A DNA stretch of 64,000 nt from Henckelia pumila (lineage: Eukaryota > Streptophyta > Magnoliopsida > Lamiales > Gesneriaceae). The notes under the pieces are model-generated. The model did not search any database and was not told the DNA's origin. It saw nothing but the letters and a program-made list of their open reading frames with translations. Shown here piece by piece: positions 11,458-23,665 of this stretch. The stretch lies in contig NC_133121.1 of the NCBI RefSeq assembly GCF_033568475.1, positions 29,061,374-29,125,373 on the forward strand, written 5' to 3'. The first letter of the stretch is position 1. Each line of letters starts with the position of its first letter. Both the position numbers and the translations under genes were made by a program.

Positions 11458-12898
11458 CCTGCAATTAATAAAATCTTGATGAATTTTTTTTTTTCAAATA
11501 TACTGACAAATAATACAACTAGCTTATATATTACAATTTTCTATTACTCGATAGATTTCATAATGATATTTTTATTATTCAAAACTGTTATTCATTTATT
11601 TTTTATTACTTAAATAATAATATCATAATATATCATCAAATATTTATTTATAAATTTAAAATCATAATTAGATGAGTATATATTAAGGAACAAAATAATT
11701 TTTTTCCAACTATATCATGCAATTTAAAATAATTAAAAATAAAATTAAAAAAATTTAAATGGGATTTATATTATAAATAATTTTATACTCACTCTAATTA
11801 TTATTCAGAATATATTATTTATTATCCAAAATTATAATATATTATTTATAAAAAAAATTAATCGTTAGTAAAATTTTAAACAATAATAATAATTTTAAAA
11901 ATATTATTACTATTTTAATTTTAAGTCAATTCTTATTTATATTATTGTTAAATTTATTTATTATATATTTTTTAATTAATATTTATAGTGATTTTACGTG
12001 GTTTGGAAATTAATATTAGTGGAAATTTTAGTAATAAATATAATATTTAAATTTTTATAATTCTTTATTTTATAAATTAATTTTAGAAATATTAATTTTT
12101 TTCAATAATATTAAAGATATATTACTATTTAATATACAATGATTCTTATATCCACATATAAAATAAAGATCCATTAAGCTTTAATTTATTTTTTCATAAT
12201 TAAAGTAATAAATATATTTTAATTAATTATAATAATTAGGTGATATTTTTAAAAAATTAATTATCTATCGAATTAGTTTAAGAATATATTTTTAATTAAC
12301 ACGTAAGTATTTGGGTCATTGCATTACAAAATTAATCCATCATTAACAATAACAATAAAATAAAATTAGTAATAGAATAAAAAACAGTTAAGAAAATAAA
12401 ATCTAATTTAAATTAGTGTTGTTACTATTAAATTAACAATCATAACAAAAATATTAATTATAAATTAAAATAAAATAAACGATTATTTTTTATAACACAA
12501 CAAACATTACGAGCAAAACCGAATTAAATCATATTGTAACATTTAAACAAAGTTCTAACACAATATATAACTAAGTAAGCACAAACATATAACTAAGTAC
12601 AAATTATAACGTACAACACTACTACATTAAATCTACTTACCTCAAGGAACCCAGAACCGGCGAAGAGAAAAAATTAGAACCGTCTGAATAAAAAAGAAAA
12701 CAAAGATAAGAAGAAGTGAGAAGAATGGAGATAGAGGCACACAGAAGGGAAATTATTGCGGTGGGATAGGGTAATAAATAATAGATATGTGCTTATTTTA
12801 TTATTTTAATTGAATCCGGAGCTGTTAGCTCCGGATTCACTTTTTTTTAAAAAAAAAAATCACAGTTTTTTTAATATTTTTAGAGAATTCAACAGATA
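11458..12898. other. MULE right internal AT-rich spacer
   Basis: Extremely AT-rich, with many ATTA/TAAT runs and no coding potential. It is the presumed promoter side of the PMD gene. At 12811-12837 it contains a perfect dyad, GAATCCGGAGCT with its complement around GTT, matching motifs of the inverted repeat. Confidence 0.5.
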
Positions 12899-13285
12899 TC
12901 AACATGATAATTGGAATAGTGGAATGAGTGGAGGAACAACTCCTTTATTGGAAATAGGAAAAGTAATTATGAATCCGGATCTGACCACTTTTCTATTTAT
13001 TTCGCAAGTTCTATTTTTTAAAGCAATTTTTTGGGAAGGGAGAGAGATTTGACACGATCTCTGTTGAATCCGGGACTTCATATGAATCCGGATCTGACCA
13101 CTTTTCTATTTATTTCGCAAGTTCTATTTTTTAAAGCAATTTTTTGGGAAGGGAAAGAGATCTGACACGATCTCTGTTGAATCCGGGACTTGAAGTCCCG
13201 GATTATTATATTTTTACAAGTCTTATAGTTTTGTTATATTTTTATAAATATTTTTTTATTATATAATATTTTAAAAAAAAAACCC
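12899..13285 (-). repeat. MULE right terminal inverted repeat with internal duplication
   Basis: Aligns to 6592-6872 in inverted orientation but is about 110 bp longer because a 113-bp unit is tandemly duplicated: 12969-13081 and 13082-about 13189. Each unit runs from ATGAATCCGGATCTGACC to TTGAATCCGGGACTT. A near-perfect dyad AATCCGGGACTT/GAAGTCCCGGATT lies at about 13181-13205. Confidence 0.85.
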
Positions 13286-13294
13286 CAAAAAAAC

Positions 13295-13515
13295 AGTGCC
13301 GGTTGGGTAGTGTTTTTGGCTGATCGTTTAGTTTGAGAGATACGTGACATGAAATAGAATTATGAAAGTTTGTTAAAATATTATTTTGCCATTTGCCTTA
13401 AAAAAAAAAAAAAAGAAACTGTGCAGAGAACTCTCAATCAACAGTGGTAAAATGAAAAAAAAAAAAATTAGTGTCATCTTGACACACCAAAAGTAGTTTT
13501 TAAATGGTGCCAGAG

Positions 13516-13516
<1 letters not shown>
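13295..13516. other. Intergenic, A-rich tracts
   Basis: Sequence right of the MULE, originally contiguous with the upstream side of the release factor gene. It holds two poly-A tracts (near 13400 and 13457) and no gene. Confidence 0.4.

Positions 13517-13581
<65 letters not shown>
13517..13581. repeat. (TTA)n microsatellite
   Basis: About 21 uninterrupted trinucleotide units. Confidence 0.95.
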
Positions 13582-13582
<1 letters not shown>

Positions 13583-13821
13583 ACCAATTTTAAAATTACA
13601 TTATAAATTATAATTATTATTTCTAATAGTTTATGTATGAGATAATTTTTGGTCTAGGGATGACGATGGGCGGATTCGGGTAGGATTTCATATTTTCATC
13701 CTCATCTCCATTTATTATATCCATCTCATACTCATCTTCATCACCGTCGGGTATTCAACTTTCATCACATCTCCATCCACATCCCCATCTCATCTCATTC
13801 TCATACCCATCGGATCATATG

Positions 13822-14235
13822 TGTGTTTGGTGGACAGGATTTGAAGGGGATTTGGTGGTATTTGGATTTGTAAATACTATTTCGGTGTTTGGCAAAATGA
13901 AATTTTAAAACGGGATTGATATTTGATGGGATTTCATGGGATTTCATTTAACTAACTGAAATCCTTACAAAATTGGTCGGATTTCATGGGGTTTCATGGG
14001 ATTTGACTTTACAAAAATAATAAAATTATTTCTAATAATAAATTTATAAATTTATGTTTTCCAAACATTTTTTTTAAAAAAAAATATCAATTTTCTAAAA
14101 TTTATGTTACCAAATACCAATATGTATTTTAACTTTTTTTTCAAACATCAAAATGGAATTTGAATTCCATGAATTTCAATTCCAAATCCAATTTCAAATT
14201 CAATTCCAAATTCTATATTTTAGGCGTCCAAACAT
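13822..14235. mobile_element. MITE-like repeat, copy 1
   Basis: About 414 bp, starting GTGTTTGGTGGAC and ending in GCGTCCAAACATAC, with short inverted ends built on TGTTTGG. It closely matches 44136-44526 through shared blocks such as GTGTTTGGCAAAATGAAAT, TTGATGGGATTTCAT and AATTTGAATTCCATGAATTT. It lies inside an older repeat that starts near 13657 (TAGGGATGACGATGGGC). I could not settle its target duplication, so the superfamily is open. Confidence 0.65.
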
Positions 14236-14315
14236 ACTGGGATAGGCGTTTAGGGGTCGGGTAGCGGGTAAAACCCGATCAGGTCGGTTAGTTGTTAAAA
14301 ATGTCAGGTTTGGGA
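14236..14315. repeat. ACCCGA/TCGGGT-rich repeat, left flank of gypsy insertion
   Basis: Contains GGGGTCGGGTAGCGGGT and AAACCCGATCAGGTCGG. Similar GTCGGGT/ACCCGA motifs resume directly after the gypsy element at 23258, suggesting that the element landed in a non-autonomous DNA transposon. Confidence 0.4.
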
Positions 14316-16227
14316 TGTAAAGTTTATGGAATTGAGATTTAAATTCCGAGATTCTTAAATTAAAATAATTAATTGGAAGTGTTAAATTTGATCAGGGACT
14401 GATTTGCAAATATCAAAGAGTTCAGGGACCAAAGTGTAAATAACCTATTTTTATTAGTGGGACACATGTTATAAGCATATTTTGTATAATCTTCATTAGA
14501 TTATTCAGCAGCAACAACCGAGACTCTTCCAAAATTCAGATTCCAAAGTTATTTTCTATCTTTTGAAGCTCGATTCTCACAATCCGTCCGGTAGATTTCA
14601 GAATTGAATGTATATTTGCAATCACCGCATCGAAGGCTCCGTTGTGACGTAAATTTTTTATGTTCTAATATGTTTCGATTTTGAGATGTTGATGGAATCA
14701 GAATTTTATTTTATATATATGTTCTCGAATAGCTATCGATTGTATATCTAAGACGGATCGGAAAAATATCGGCGTTTGAATTTGTTTTGAATTTTCAGAA
14801 ATATGTTTGAACATTTCAACTTCTGATGTTGCTGATTTTCGAGATTCTTATATAGATATGATTGTGATATGAGTTGTATTTGATTGATACCTTGATATAG
14901 TTGAAGTTGGATTGCCGGTCTGTAACCGTTACGTCGTCGGTCAAGATTAGATGTCGTTTTGAGTCTTGTTGATTTAATCGTGTATTGATTTGGGTTTGGA
15001 TGTTGATATTAAACTTGTTTATACTTCATTTCAGAGTATATTCAAGGTTATCGAACTCGGGAAATTTTGGAATTCGAATTGAGAAAGACTTGGGCAAGGT
15101 TTGTATTGCTTGTTAGTTTGCAAGAGTTTAGATGATGAGAAAAAATTTGATATGAGTTGTTGATGTAACTTGTCCAGATTTGGAGCATCTTAGAATCAAG
15201 ACTAAAGGAATGAGCCAACATCAATCAAGACGGGATAGAACACTCGAGATAGATACGATTCTCGAGTTCCCTAAACCACATACTTGCATGTTTAGTTGTT
15301 CTTGTTTCATGTACTTGTATGTGTTGCATTTTATGTCATGGTTTGATTATCATGATTTGTATTTGCTGGTTATGGCTTGTTGCATCTTGATTTTGTATGC
15401 ATTCATCTTGAGCCTTAGCCAATGAAGCATAGAAGGCGGAACGACCTAGATTGCAAGAGACGTTTGGGGAGCTATACTTGAGTGGCATGGGATATAGATC
15501 TACTCCTAGAGCTAGATTACTCATTATAGTTGTGTCAAAGTCTGGGGATCGAGATGCTCTACACCACCCCTAATGGGAGAGTCGGTGGATATGTTGTGAG
15601 GTTTTTTCCTCGGGATCCCAAAATAAGAACCAAGATTCCTTTGAAATCATAATTTGATAGCCTTGTTACCGAAACATGCATTGAATTTATCTTATGATCA
15701 TAGAAGAACATCTATGTTTTGATATGTTTATTTGATATTGCATGTTATGTCGCTTATACTGAGAATATTATTCTCACCGGAGTTATCTGGTTGTTGCTTT
15801 GTTTTGTATGTGTACAAGGTAACAGGTGGGGCAGGAGCGAGTCAGAGACGAATTGAATAGCTCAAGATCAAGTCATAGACGTGGGGCATCTGGTTAAGAA
15901 GTAGAGTTTGCTGTCAAATATTCAAACTTGAAAGTAGAATGCTACTACACTTATGTCTTGATATGTAATTAGTGGTGGTTGAAGAGATATTAGCTAGACT
16001 TGCTTATGTTTTGATAACTTTTGAAGATTGGCATGTTGTATCAACTTATAAAGTATATGTAGAGAGTGAGTTTATAGTTTTCGGGCAGAGATATTCTCGC
16101 TCGAGCGCAACTTCTTGCGGCTCGAGCGAGGTACCGTTCCTTTTAAAAAAAATTAATTATCTTGGCTGATTAAGTCATAATGAATAATTTATTCTAGCAT
16201 AAAAGATTAGCACCCGAGGTCCCCACA
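14316..16227 (+). repeat. 5' LTR of gypsy chromovirus
   Basis: 1,912 bp, TGTAAAG to CCCCACA. Compared with the 3' LTR it lacks about 25 bp after TGTAAAG and the AT microsatellite. A 35-nt GC-rich hairpin lies at 16096-16130. It matches 21216-23257 over its whole length. Confidence 0.85.
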
Positions 16228-16232
16228 TTAGG

Positions 16233-16244
16233 TGGTATCAGAGC
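16233..16244 (+). other. Primer-binding site (initiator Met tRNA)
   Basis: TGGTATCAGAGC, 5 bp after the LTR end; the standard minus-strand primer site for this retrotransposon class. Confidence 0.85.
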
Positions 16245-16576
16245 GTAAGTTTCTTGGACTGAGATAGAAGTTAGTGAGTGGGGTAGATTGAGTCTATTTG
16301 ACTTATTTATTTCGCATGAGATTGATTTCTTTATTTGATTATATGAATTTCATGCGAGCATGCTTTACCATTTCAAGAATTATCTGCCTACATGATTATA
16401 TTATTTTAATTGTAAAAGCATGCTTTATTTGAGAAACACATCATAATAAATTATGGATCAGAATCTGAATCCTCATGAGAACACATGAGTACGCCGATCA
16501 TAGAATGATGGAAACAAGAATTGCTGAATATGATATTGTGAGATAAATTATGTACTAATCTTTTGAATATCAGATA

Positions 16577-19500
16577 TGTCTCCTCGTCGTGTACCGAATG
16601 TACCACAGATCGTGGCAGTTCCTCGTATAGAACAGGGCAGTAATGTTAATGATCCAATGGATGTTACTCCGACACCTATGGAAACTTACTGAAGAGATTC
16701 CAATCGATCAAACCTCCAACCCTGAAGGGAACAAAAAACTTAGTTGAATGTGAAAAGTTGGTTGAATGATATTGAACACTTGTTTGATTCTCTTGACTAC
16801 TCAGATGACCGTAGGATCAGATTGGTCGTGCATCAACTTCACGATGCTGCAAAGAGTTGGTGGATCACAACTAAGAAAGCTCAGGAGAATAGAGGTACGA
16901 CTATTACTTGGAGTGTTTTCAAAACCTAATTTTATTAGCGTTTCTTTTCAGTATCATACAGAAAGGATAAAGGGGATGAGTTTGCTAGTTTGAGGAAAGG
17001 AAATTTGAACATTGAGGATTATGTGGCCAAATTTTCTAGTCTATTGAGGTTTTCACCGCATATAGCCGAAAATGAAGAAGCCAAAGCTGATCAATTCATT
17101 AATGGCCTGAATCCTGATGTCTTTACTTTGGTGAATACTGGAAGACTTAATAACTTTGCTGATGCACTCAACAAAGCAAAAGGGGCAGAAGCTGGTTTGA
17201 TGAAACAAAGAGAAACGTTGTTTGTACCTCAGCCATCGAGACAGCCACATAATCCTCCACCGTTTCAACAACCATCACCCAGATTAGAGGAAGGTAGTAG
17301 CAGCACTGGCAGAAGAGACTCTCATCTTCGACCAAAGGGTAAGAAATTCAAGAAATCTGGTAGTAGCTCATCGAGTTCCAGTGGACCGAGGCAGTTTGGT
17401 TCTAGTCAAAGTTCTAGTTAATCAGGTGTGTATTGCAACAAATGTAGAGGGAGACATCCTAGTGAGAAATGTAGAGGAGTTTCTGCTAACTGCAATATAT
17501 GTCATCAGGTTGGATATTTTTCCAAGGTTTGTCCTTAACGTGGTTCACAATGATCACAAGGTGGAAGTTCATCAAGACCGGTAGCTCAACCTGAAAGGCA
17601 AGATTCTTCAGTACACTTGTTTCAGCCACAACCACAGAATAGGCCAGGAGGAAGCCAAGCTGTGAGCCAACATCCTCGACAACATGCACAAGTCTTTGCA
17701 CTCACTAAAGATCAAGCTCAAGCAGCACCAAACGATGTCATAGCAGGCAACTGTCTTATCTCTGGTTATCATGCCTATGTTGATAGATACTGGTGCATCC
17801 CATATATTTATATCTGAAAAATTTTCTATGTTTCATTCATTTTCATCGGAGCCATTACCTGCTGTAGTTGTTATTTCTTCACCTATGGGTGAAAAAATTG
17901 TATTTGTAAGACTAGTTAGAGATTGTGAACTATGGTATAAAGGAAATGTGATAGATCTAGATTGTATCGTGCTTGGTTTATCAGATTTTGATTGTATTAT
18001 TGAAATCGATACATTAACCATGTACAGAGAAACCGTAGATTGTTTTCATAAATTAGTCAGATTCGAACCAGAAATGGCAGATGAATGGAAATTTTATGGT
18101 AAGGGTTCGAGAGCCAAGATCCCTTTGATATCTGTTTTATCCATGACACGTTTTTTTTGCAGAAAGGTGCAGAAGGTTTCTTAGTTTATGCAGTTGATGT
18201 ATTGAAACCTAGCCCAGATCTGGTAGATATACTAGTGGTTAGAGATTTTGCTGATTTCTTACCAGATGAAATTTCGAGTTTGCCTCAAGCTCGGAAGATA
18301 GATTTCAGCATTGAATTGATGTCAGGTACACTACCTATATCTAAAGCTCCTTATAGAATGGAACCTGTTGAACTTAAAGAACTGAAAGATCAACTTGAGG
18401 ATTTTCTTGCCAAGGGTTACATTAAACCAAGTGTTTCACATTGGGGCGCTCCGGTTCTATTTGTACGAAAGAAAGACGGGTCCATGAGATTGTGTATCGA
18501 TTACCGCCAATTGAACAAAGCCACATTAAAGAATAAATATACGTTTCCTCGAATAGATGATATGTTTGACCAATTGCAGGGTTCATCTGTTTATTATAAG
18601 ATCGATATGAGATCGGGGTATCACCAATTGAGAGTTCGAGAAGAATATGTTCCTAAAAATGCATTCAAAACAAGGTATGACCATTATGAATTTATAGTCA
18701 CGCCGTTTGGATTGACAAATGCTCCGGTAGTGTTTATGGGATTAATGAACAGAGTATTTCAGAAATATTTAGATGAATTTGTTATAATCTTTCATTGATG
18801 ACATTCTTATCTATTCCAAGAATTGGACTGTTCATGCATAACACTTGAGAATCATTTTGCAGACTTTGCGAGCAGAACAACTATATGCTAAATTGTTTAA
18901 GTGTGAAAATTGGTTAGATCAAGTTGTCTTTCTTGGGCATGTTATCTTAGATGATGGAATTTCGGTCGATCCCAGAAAGGTTGAGGAAGTAATTAACTGG
19001 CCTAGACCTACATCTGTTCCAGAGATACGTAGTTTTATGGGATTATCTGGATACTATCGCAGATTCATTGAAGGATTTTCCAGAATTGCTAAGCTGATTA
19101 CTCAATTAACTCAGAAGAATGTGCCTTATGTCTGGACGGAAGCTTGTGAAGCCATTTTTGTGGAGTTGAAAAAGAGATTGACTAGTGCACCGATGTTGAC
19201 TATTCCTTCTGGTAATGTAATTTTACTGTTTATTGTGATGCTTCTCACCGAGATTTGGGATGTATACTTATGCAGAAAGGTCACGTGATAGAATATGCAT
19301 CAAGACATCTGAAGCCACACAAGACCAGATATCCTATTCATGATCTTGAACACGCAGCTATTGTATTTGCTTTGAAGATCTGACGTCACTACTTATATGG
19401 TGAGACGTTTGAAATCTATTCTGGTCATAAAAGTTTGAAGTATTTGTTTTCACAGTCTGAATTGAATATGAGACAGAGACGTTTGTTAGAAGTGTTGTAA

Positions 19501-21116
19501 GATTTTGATTGTGAAATCAAGTACTATCCAGAAAAGTCTAATGCAGCTGCTGATGCCTTGAGTAGAAAGATATGCTCTTTATCTTTATATACAATAGGTG
19601 TATCTAAATTAATTGAAGATTTTTGTACTTTTGGTTTAGAGTTTGAGACAGGTATACAACCTATCAAAGTATTGCTATTCAAGCTGAACTAGAGTTGTTG
19701 GTAAATATCAAAGAATTATAGAAAACTGATTAGAATATTTAGAGTTTGATAGAGAAGGTCAGATCTGGACACCAGTCAAAATATCAGGTCAGTGATGATG
19801 GTGTTTTATTTGTGAATAATCGTATTGTTGTGCCAGATATTTCCGAATTGAAACAACGAATCTTGAAAGAAGCATATTGCAGTCGATTCAGTATTCATCC
19901 AGGTGGCAGAAAAATGTATAATGATTGAAGAATCAGTTTTGGTGGAAGCAGATGAAAGAAGATGTGACTGCATTTGTATCCAGATGTTTGAACTATTAAG
20001 AGGTTAAAGCGGAAAGAAATAGACCAGGTAGTCTGTTGCACAGTTTAGCTATTCCAGAGTGGAAATGGGATCACATTTCTATGGATTTTGTCACGAAGCT
20101 ACCAAGATCAACACGAGGTTGCGATGCTATTTGGGTAGTGATTGACAGATTAACCAAATATTCTTGCTTTATTTCGTATAAGATGACCTACAGACATGAT
20201 CAGATGGTCGAGATCTATATCAGAGATGTGGTAAGATTGCACGATGTGCCTAAATCTATTGTTTCAGATCGAGATCCTAGGTTTACTTCACATTTTTGGC
20301 ACATTCTGCAAGAGGCTCTTGGTACTCATTTACATTTGAGTACATCATACCATCCTCAGATTGATGGACATTCAGAGCGGACTATCCATACTTCAAAGGA
20401 TATGCTACGAGCATTAATGCTAGATTTTGGCACTAGCTGGCAAGATTCATCGTCTCTTGTTGAATTTTCTTACAAAAACAACTATCAAACGAGTATCAGG
20501 ATGGCTTCTTTTGAAGAATTGTACAGAAAGAAATGCAGATCTGTATTCGGATGATATTTCAGAGACATCCGATGTCGGACCAGATATGATCAGAGATATG
20601 GCAGATAAAGTAAAGCTAATTCAGATAAGAATGATGACAACTTAAGACTGACAGGCCAAGTATGCGAATATCAGACGCATACTTTTGTATTTTGAGCAGG
20701 GAGACAGATTATTTCTGAAGATATCTCCATTTAGAGGTACTGTCAGATTTTGAAAGAGAGGTAAGTTATCACCGAGATTCATTGGGCCATATGAGATTCT
20801 TTATAAAATCGGCGATCTTGCTTATCAACTCGGACTTCCTCCAGCTTTTTTTGGTATTCATGAAGTATTTCATGTGTCTATGTTGCGAAAATATCAACCA
20901 AATCTATCTCATGTTCTTCAACCAGATGAGGCAAAACTTGACGAGACGTTGCATTACTTCAAACAACCGATACAGATTCTTTATCGTAAAGGGAAGCAAC
21001 TCAGAAACAAGTCCATTCAATTAGTCCAAGTTCAGTGGAGTCGATACATAGTTGAAGAAGAAACTTGGAAAGTCGAGAAAGATATGAGACAGAGGTTTCC
21101 AAAGTTATTTCACTGA
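16577..21116 (+). pseudogene. gag-pol of gypsy chromovirus, multiply broken
   Basis: gag begins ATGTCTCCTCG at 16577 and is soon interrupted. Recognisable parts: gag core (16744-17060), Ser-rich linker and zinc knuckles (17430-17535; the second reads CNICHQVGYFSKVC, with Tyr where His is expected), protease LIDTGASHIFIS near 17775, RT from about 18300 ([13 protein letters not shown]), an inserted C at 18793 breaking frame at the FIDD catalytic motif, RT/RNase H to about 19580, integrase [14 protein letters not shown] from 20067, HPQIDGHSERT at 20353, and the tail ending RQRFPKLF at 21116. Stops and frameshifts are spread throughout, so no product is possible. Confidence 0.88.
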
Positions 21117-21198
21117 TGTGAGTTCTTATTTTAGTTTGTCATTCATTTTATTATCTTATGTGTTCGGAATTGCATGCGATTTCGAGGATGAAATCAGG

Positions 21199-21214
21199 TC
21201 TTAGAGAGGGAGAA
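21199..21214 (+). other. Polypurine tract
   Basis: Purine-rich AGAGAGGGAGAA directly upstream of the 3' LTR; primes plus-strand synthesis in LTR elements. Confidence 0.6.
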
Positions 21215-21215
21215 T

Positions 21216-23257
21216 TTTAAAGCCCTGAAAATATTTAATTTAAGAATTTATGGGATTGAGATTTAAATTCCGATATTCTTAAATTAAAAGATTGAATTGG
21301 AAGTGTTAAATTTGATCAGGGATTGATTTGAAAATATCAAAGAGTTTAGGGACCAAAGTGAAAATAACCTATTTTTGTTAGTGGGACACAGGCTATATGC
21401 ATATTTTATATCATCTTTATCATATTATTCAGCAGCAACAACTGATACTCTTCCAAAATTCAGATTCCAAATCTATTTTCTATCTTTTGAAGCTCGATTC
21501 TCACAATCCGTTCGGTAGATTTCAGAACTGAACGTATATTTGCGATCACCGCATCGAAGGCTCCATTGTCACGTAAGTTTTATTATGTTATTCTATGTTT
21601 TGATTTTGAGATGTTGATGGAATCAGAATTTTATTGTATATATGTGTTCTCGAATAGCTATCGATTGTATATCTCAGACGGATCGGAAAAAGATCGACGT
21701 TTGAATTTGTTTTGAATTTTAAAAAATATGTTCGAACATGTCAAATTCTGAAGTTTCTGATTTTTGATATTCTTATATAGATATGATTTTGATATGAGTT
21801 GTATTTGATTGATATCTTGATATAGTTGAAGTTAGATTGCCGGCCTGTACCCGTTACGTCGTCGGCCAAGATTAGATGTCGTTTTGAGTCTTGTTGATTG
21901 AAACATGTATTGATTTGAGTTTGGATGTTGATATTGAACTTGTTTATACTTCATTTCAGATTATAGTCAGGTTATCGAACTCGGGAAATTTTGGAATTCG
22001 AATTGAGAAAGAATTGTGCAAGGTTTGTATTGCTTGTTATCTTGCAAGATTTTAGATGATGAGCTGAATTTTGATATAAGTTGTTGATTCAACTTGTCCA
22101 GATTTGGAGCACCTAAGAATCAAGTCTAAAGGTATGATCCAAAATCAATCAAGACGGGATAGAACACTCAAGATAGATAAGATTCTCGAGTTCCTTAAAC
22201 CACATACTTGCATGTTTAGTTGTTCTTGTTTCATGTATTTGTATGTGTTGCATTTTATGTCATGGTTTGATTAGCATGATTTTTATTTGCTGGTTATGGC
22301 TTGTTGCTTGATTTTGTATGCATTAATCTTGAGCCTTAACCAATTAATCATAGAAGGCGAAACGGATTAGATTGCAAGAGACGTTTGGGGAGCTATACTT
22401 GAGTGGCATAGGATGTAGATCTACTCCTAGAGCTAGATTACTCATTATAGTTGCGCCAAAGTCTGAGGATTGAGATGCTCTACACCACCCCAAATGAGAG
22501 AGTCAGTGGCAATGTTGTGAGGTCTTTTCCCTGGAATCCCAAAAGTAGAACCAAGATTCCTTTGAAATCAGAATTTGATAGCCTTGTTACCAAAACATGC
22601 ATTGAATTTATCTTATGATTATAGAAGAACATCTATGGTTTGATATGTTTATTTGATATTGCATGTTATGTCACTTATACTGAGAATATTATTCTCACCG
22701 GAGTTATCCGGCTATTGCTTTATTTTGTATTTATACATGGTAACAGGTGGGGCAGGAGAGAGCCAGAGACAACTTGGATAGCTCAAGATCGAGTCATAGA
22801 CATGGGGCATCTGGTTAAGAATTAGAGTTTGCTGTCAAATCTTTAAAATTGAAAGTATAATGCTACTACACTTATGTCTTGATATGTAATTAGTGGTGGT
22901 TGAAGAGATATTAGCTAGACTTGCTTATGTTTTGATAAATTTTGAAGATTGGCATGTTGTAGCAACTTATAGAGTATATATATATACTATATATATATAT
23001 ATATCTTTATGTATATATATGTATATGTATATATATATGGTAAAAGCAGTTTTAAGCATGTACTATTACTTTTTGACAGAGTTTCTCTCGCTCGAGCGCA
23101 ACTTCTTGCCGCTCGAGCGAGTGAGTTTATAGTTTTCGGGCAGAGATGTGCTAGCCAAGGCATTGTTCTTTTTTTAAAAAAATTAATTATCTTGGCTGAT
23201 TAATTCATAATGAATAATTTATTCTAGCATAAAAGATTAGCACCCGAGGTCCCCACA
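21216..23257 (+). repeat. 3' LTR of gypsy chromovirus
   Basis: 2,042 bp, ending CCCCACA like the 5' copy; its first bases are TTTTAAAG instead of TGTAAAG. It holds an expanded TATATA microsatellite (22975-23040) and a displaced copy of the 35-nt hairpin (23087-23121), both different in the 5' LTR. Confidence 0.85.
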
Positions 23258-23665
23258 CGGGTTCTACCCGAACCCGACACATTGAATGTCGGGTTGGTGT
23301 TGGGTTTTTTCCCAGTACCAAATAACCTGACTTTTTTTTTTTGAAATATATATACTATTTGGTGGATGTGTGGTATAAATGCATGTTTTATAACTGAATT
23401 CAAATATGATTTTTCTTGGAATATGAAAAAAACAATTTGTGATGTTTTATATCAAAAAATTTATCGTTGATTTCAAACAAAAAAAATATTAAAAAAATAA
23501 TTTTTTTTAAATACAGGATTGAATTTCTGGTACCCGCTGTTGGGTACACAAAAATACCCAAAAATTTCGGGTACCCGACATTTTTGGATCGGTGTCGGGT
23601 AGCTAAATTTGTTACTCGACATATTGGATATCCGACCCAAACTACCCGAATCCGACACTATCTGA
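23258..23665. repeat. ACCCGA-motif-rich DNA-transposon-like repeat, right flank
   Basis: Two clusters of CCGAACCCGACA/GTCGGGTTGGTG motifs (23258-23330 and 23525-23660) flank an AT-rich centre, like the layout of the hAT-like element at 1728-2569. It probably is the other half of the repeat interrupted at 14315. Termini not resolved. Confidence 0.4.

Larger units (their letters stand above)
6592..13285. mobile_element. Mutator-like element (MULE) carrying transposase and PMD remnants
   Basis: A 6,694-bp element bounded by a perfect 9-bp duplication, C-A7-C, at 6583-6591 and 13286-13294; 9 bp is typical of Mutator. Long terminal inverted repeats start GGGTTTTTTT. Inside are a plus-strand MuDR-type transposase remnant (from about 8122) and a convergent minus-strand gene with a plant mobile domain (from 11457). 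Both carry stops, and the transposase lacks its catalytic core, so the copy cannot move itself. The duplication is A-rich, so its exact edges could shift by a base, but the inverted repeats support them independently. Confidence 0.88.
14316..23257 (+). mobile_element. Decayed Ty3/gypsy chromovirus, full length
   Basis: An 8.9 kb element with two LTRs, an initiator-Met primer-binding site, gag-pol remnants in the order gag, zinc knuckle, protease, RT, RNase H, integrase, C-terminal chromodomain-like tail, and a purine-rich tract before the 3' LTR. LTRs differ by many substitutions and indels, and flanking pentamers (TGGGA and CGGGT) no longer match. The LTR layout resembles the second chromovirus at 24011-38515. 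Confidence 0.88.

Noticed and set aside
13517..13581. TTA repeat as part of a CRISPR-like or other array
   Set aside because: Simple trinucleotide microsatellite; nothing else in the window resembles a CRISPR array, as expected for a plant nuclear genome.
14316..23257. Matching target duplication for the gypsy chromovirus
   Set aside because: TGGGA and CGGGT match at only three of five positions; the element is old, so I do not claim a duplication.
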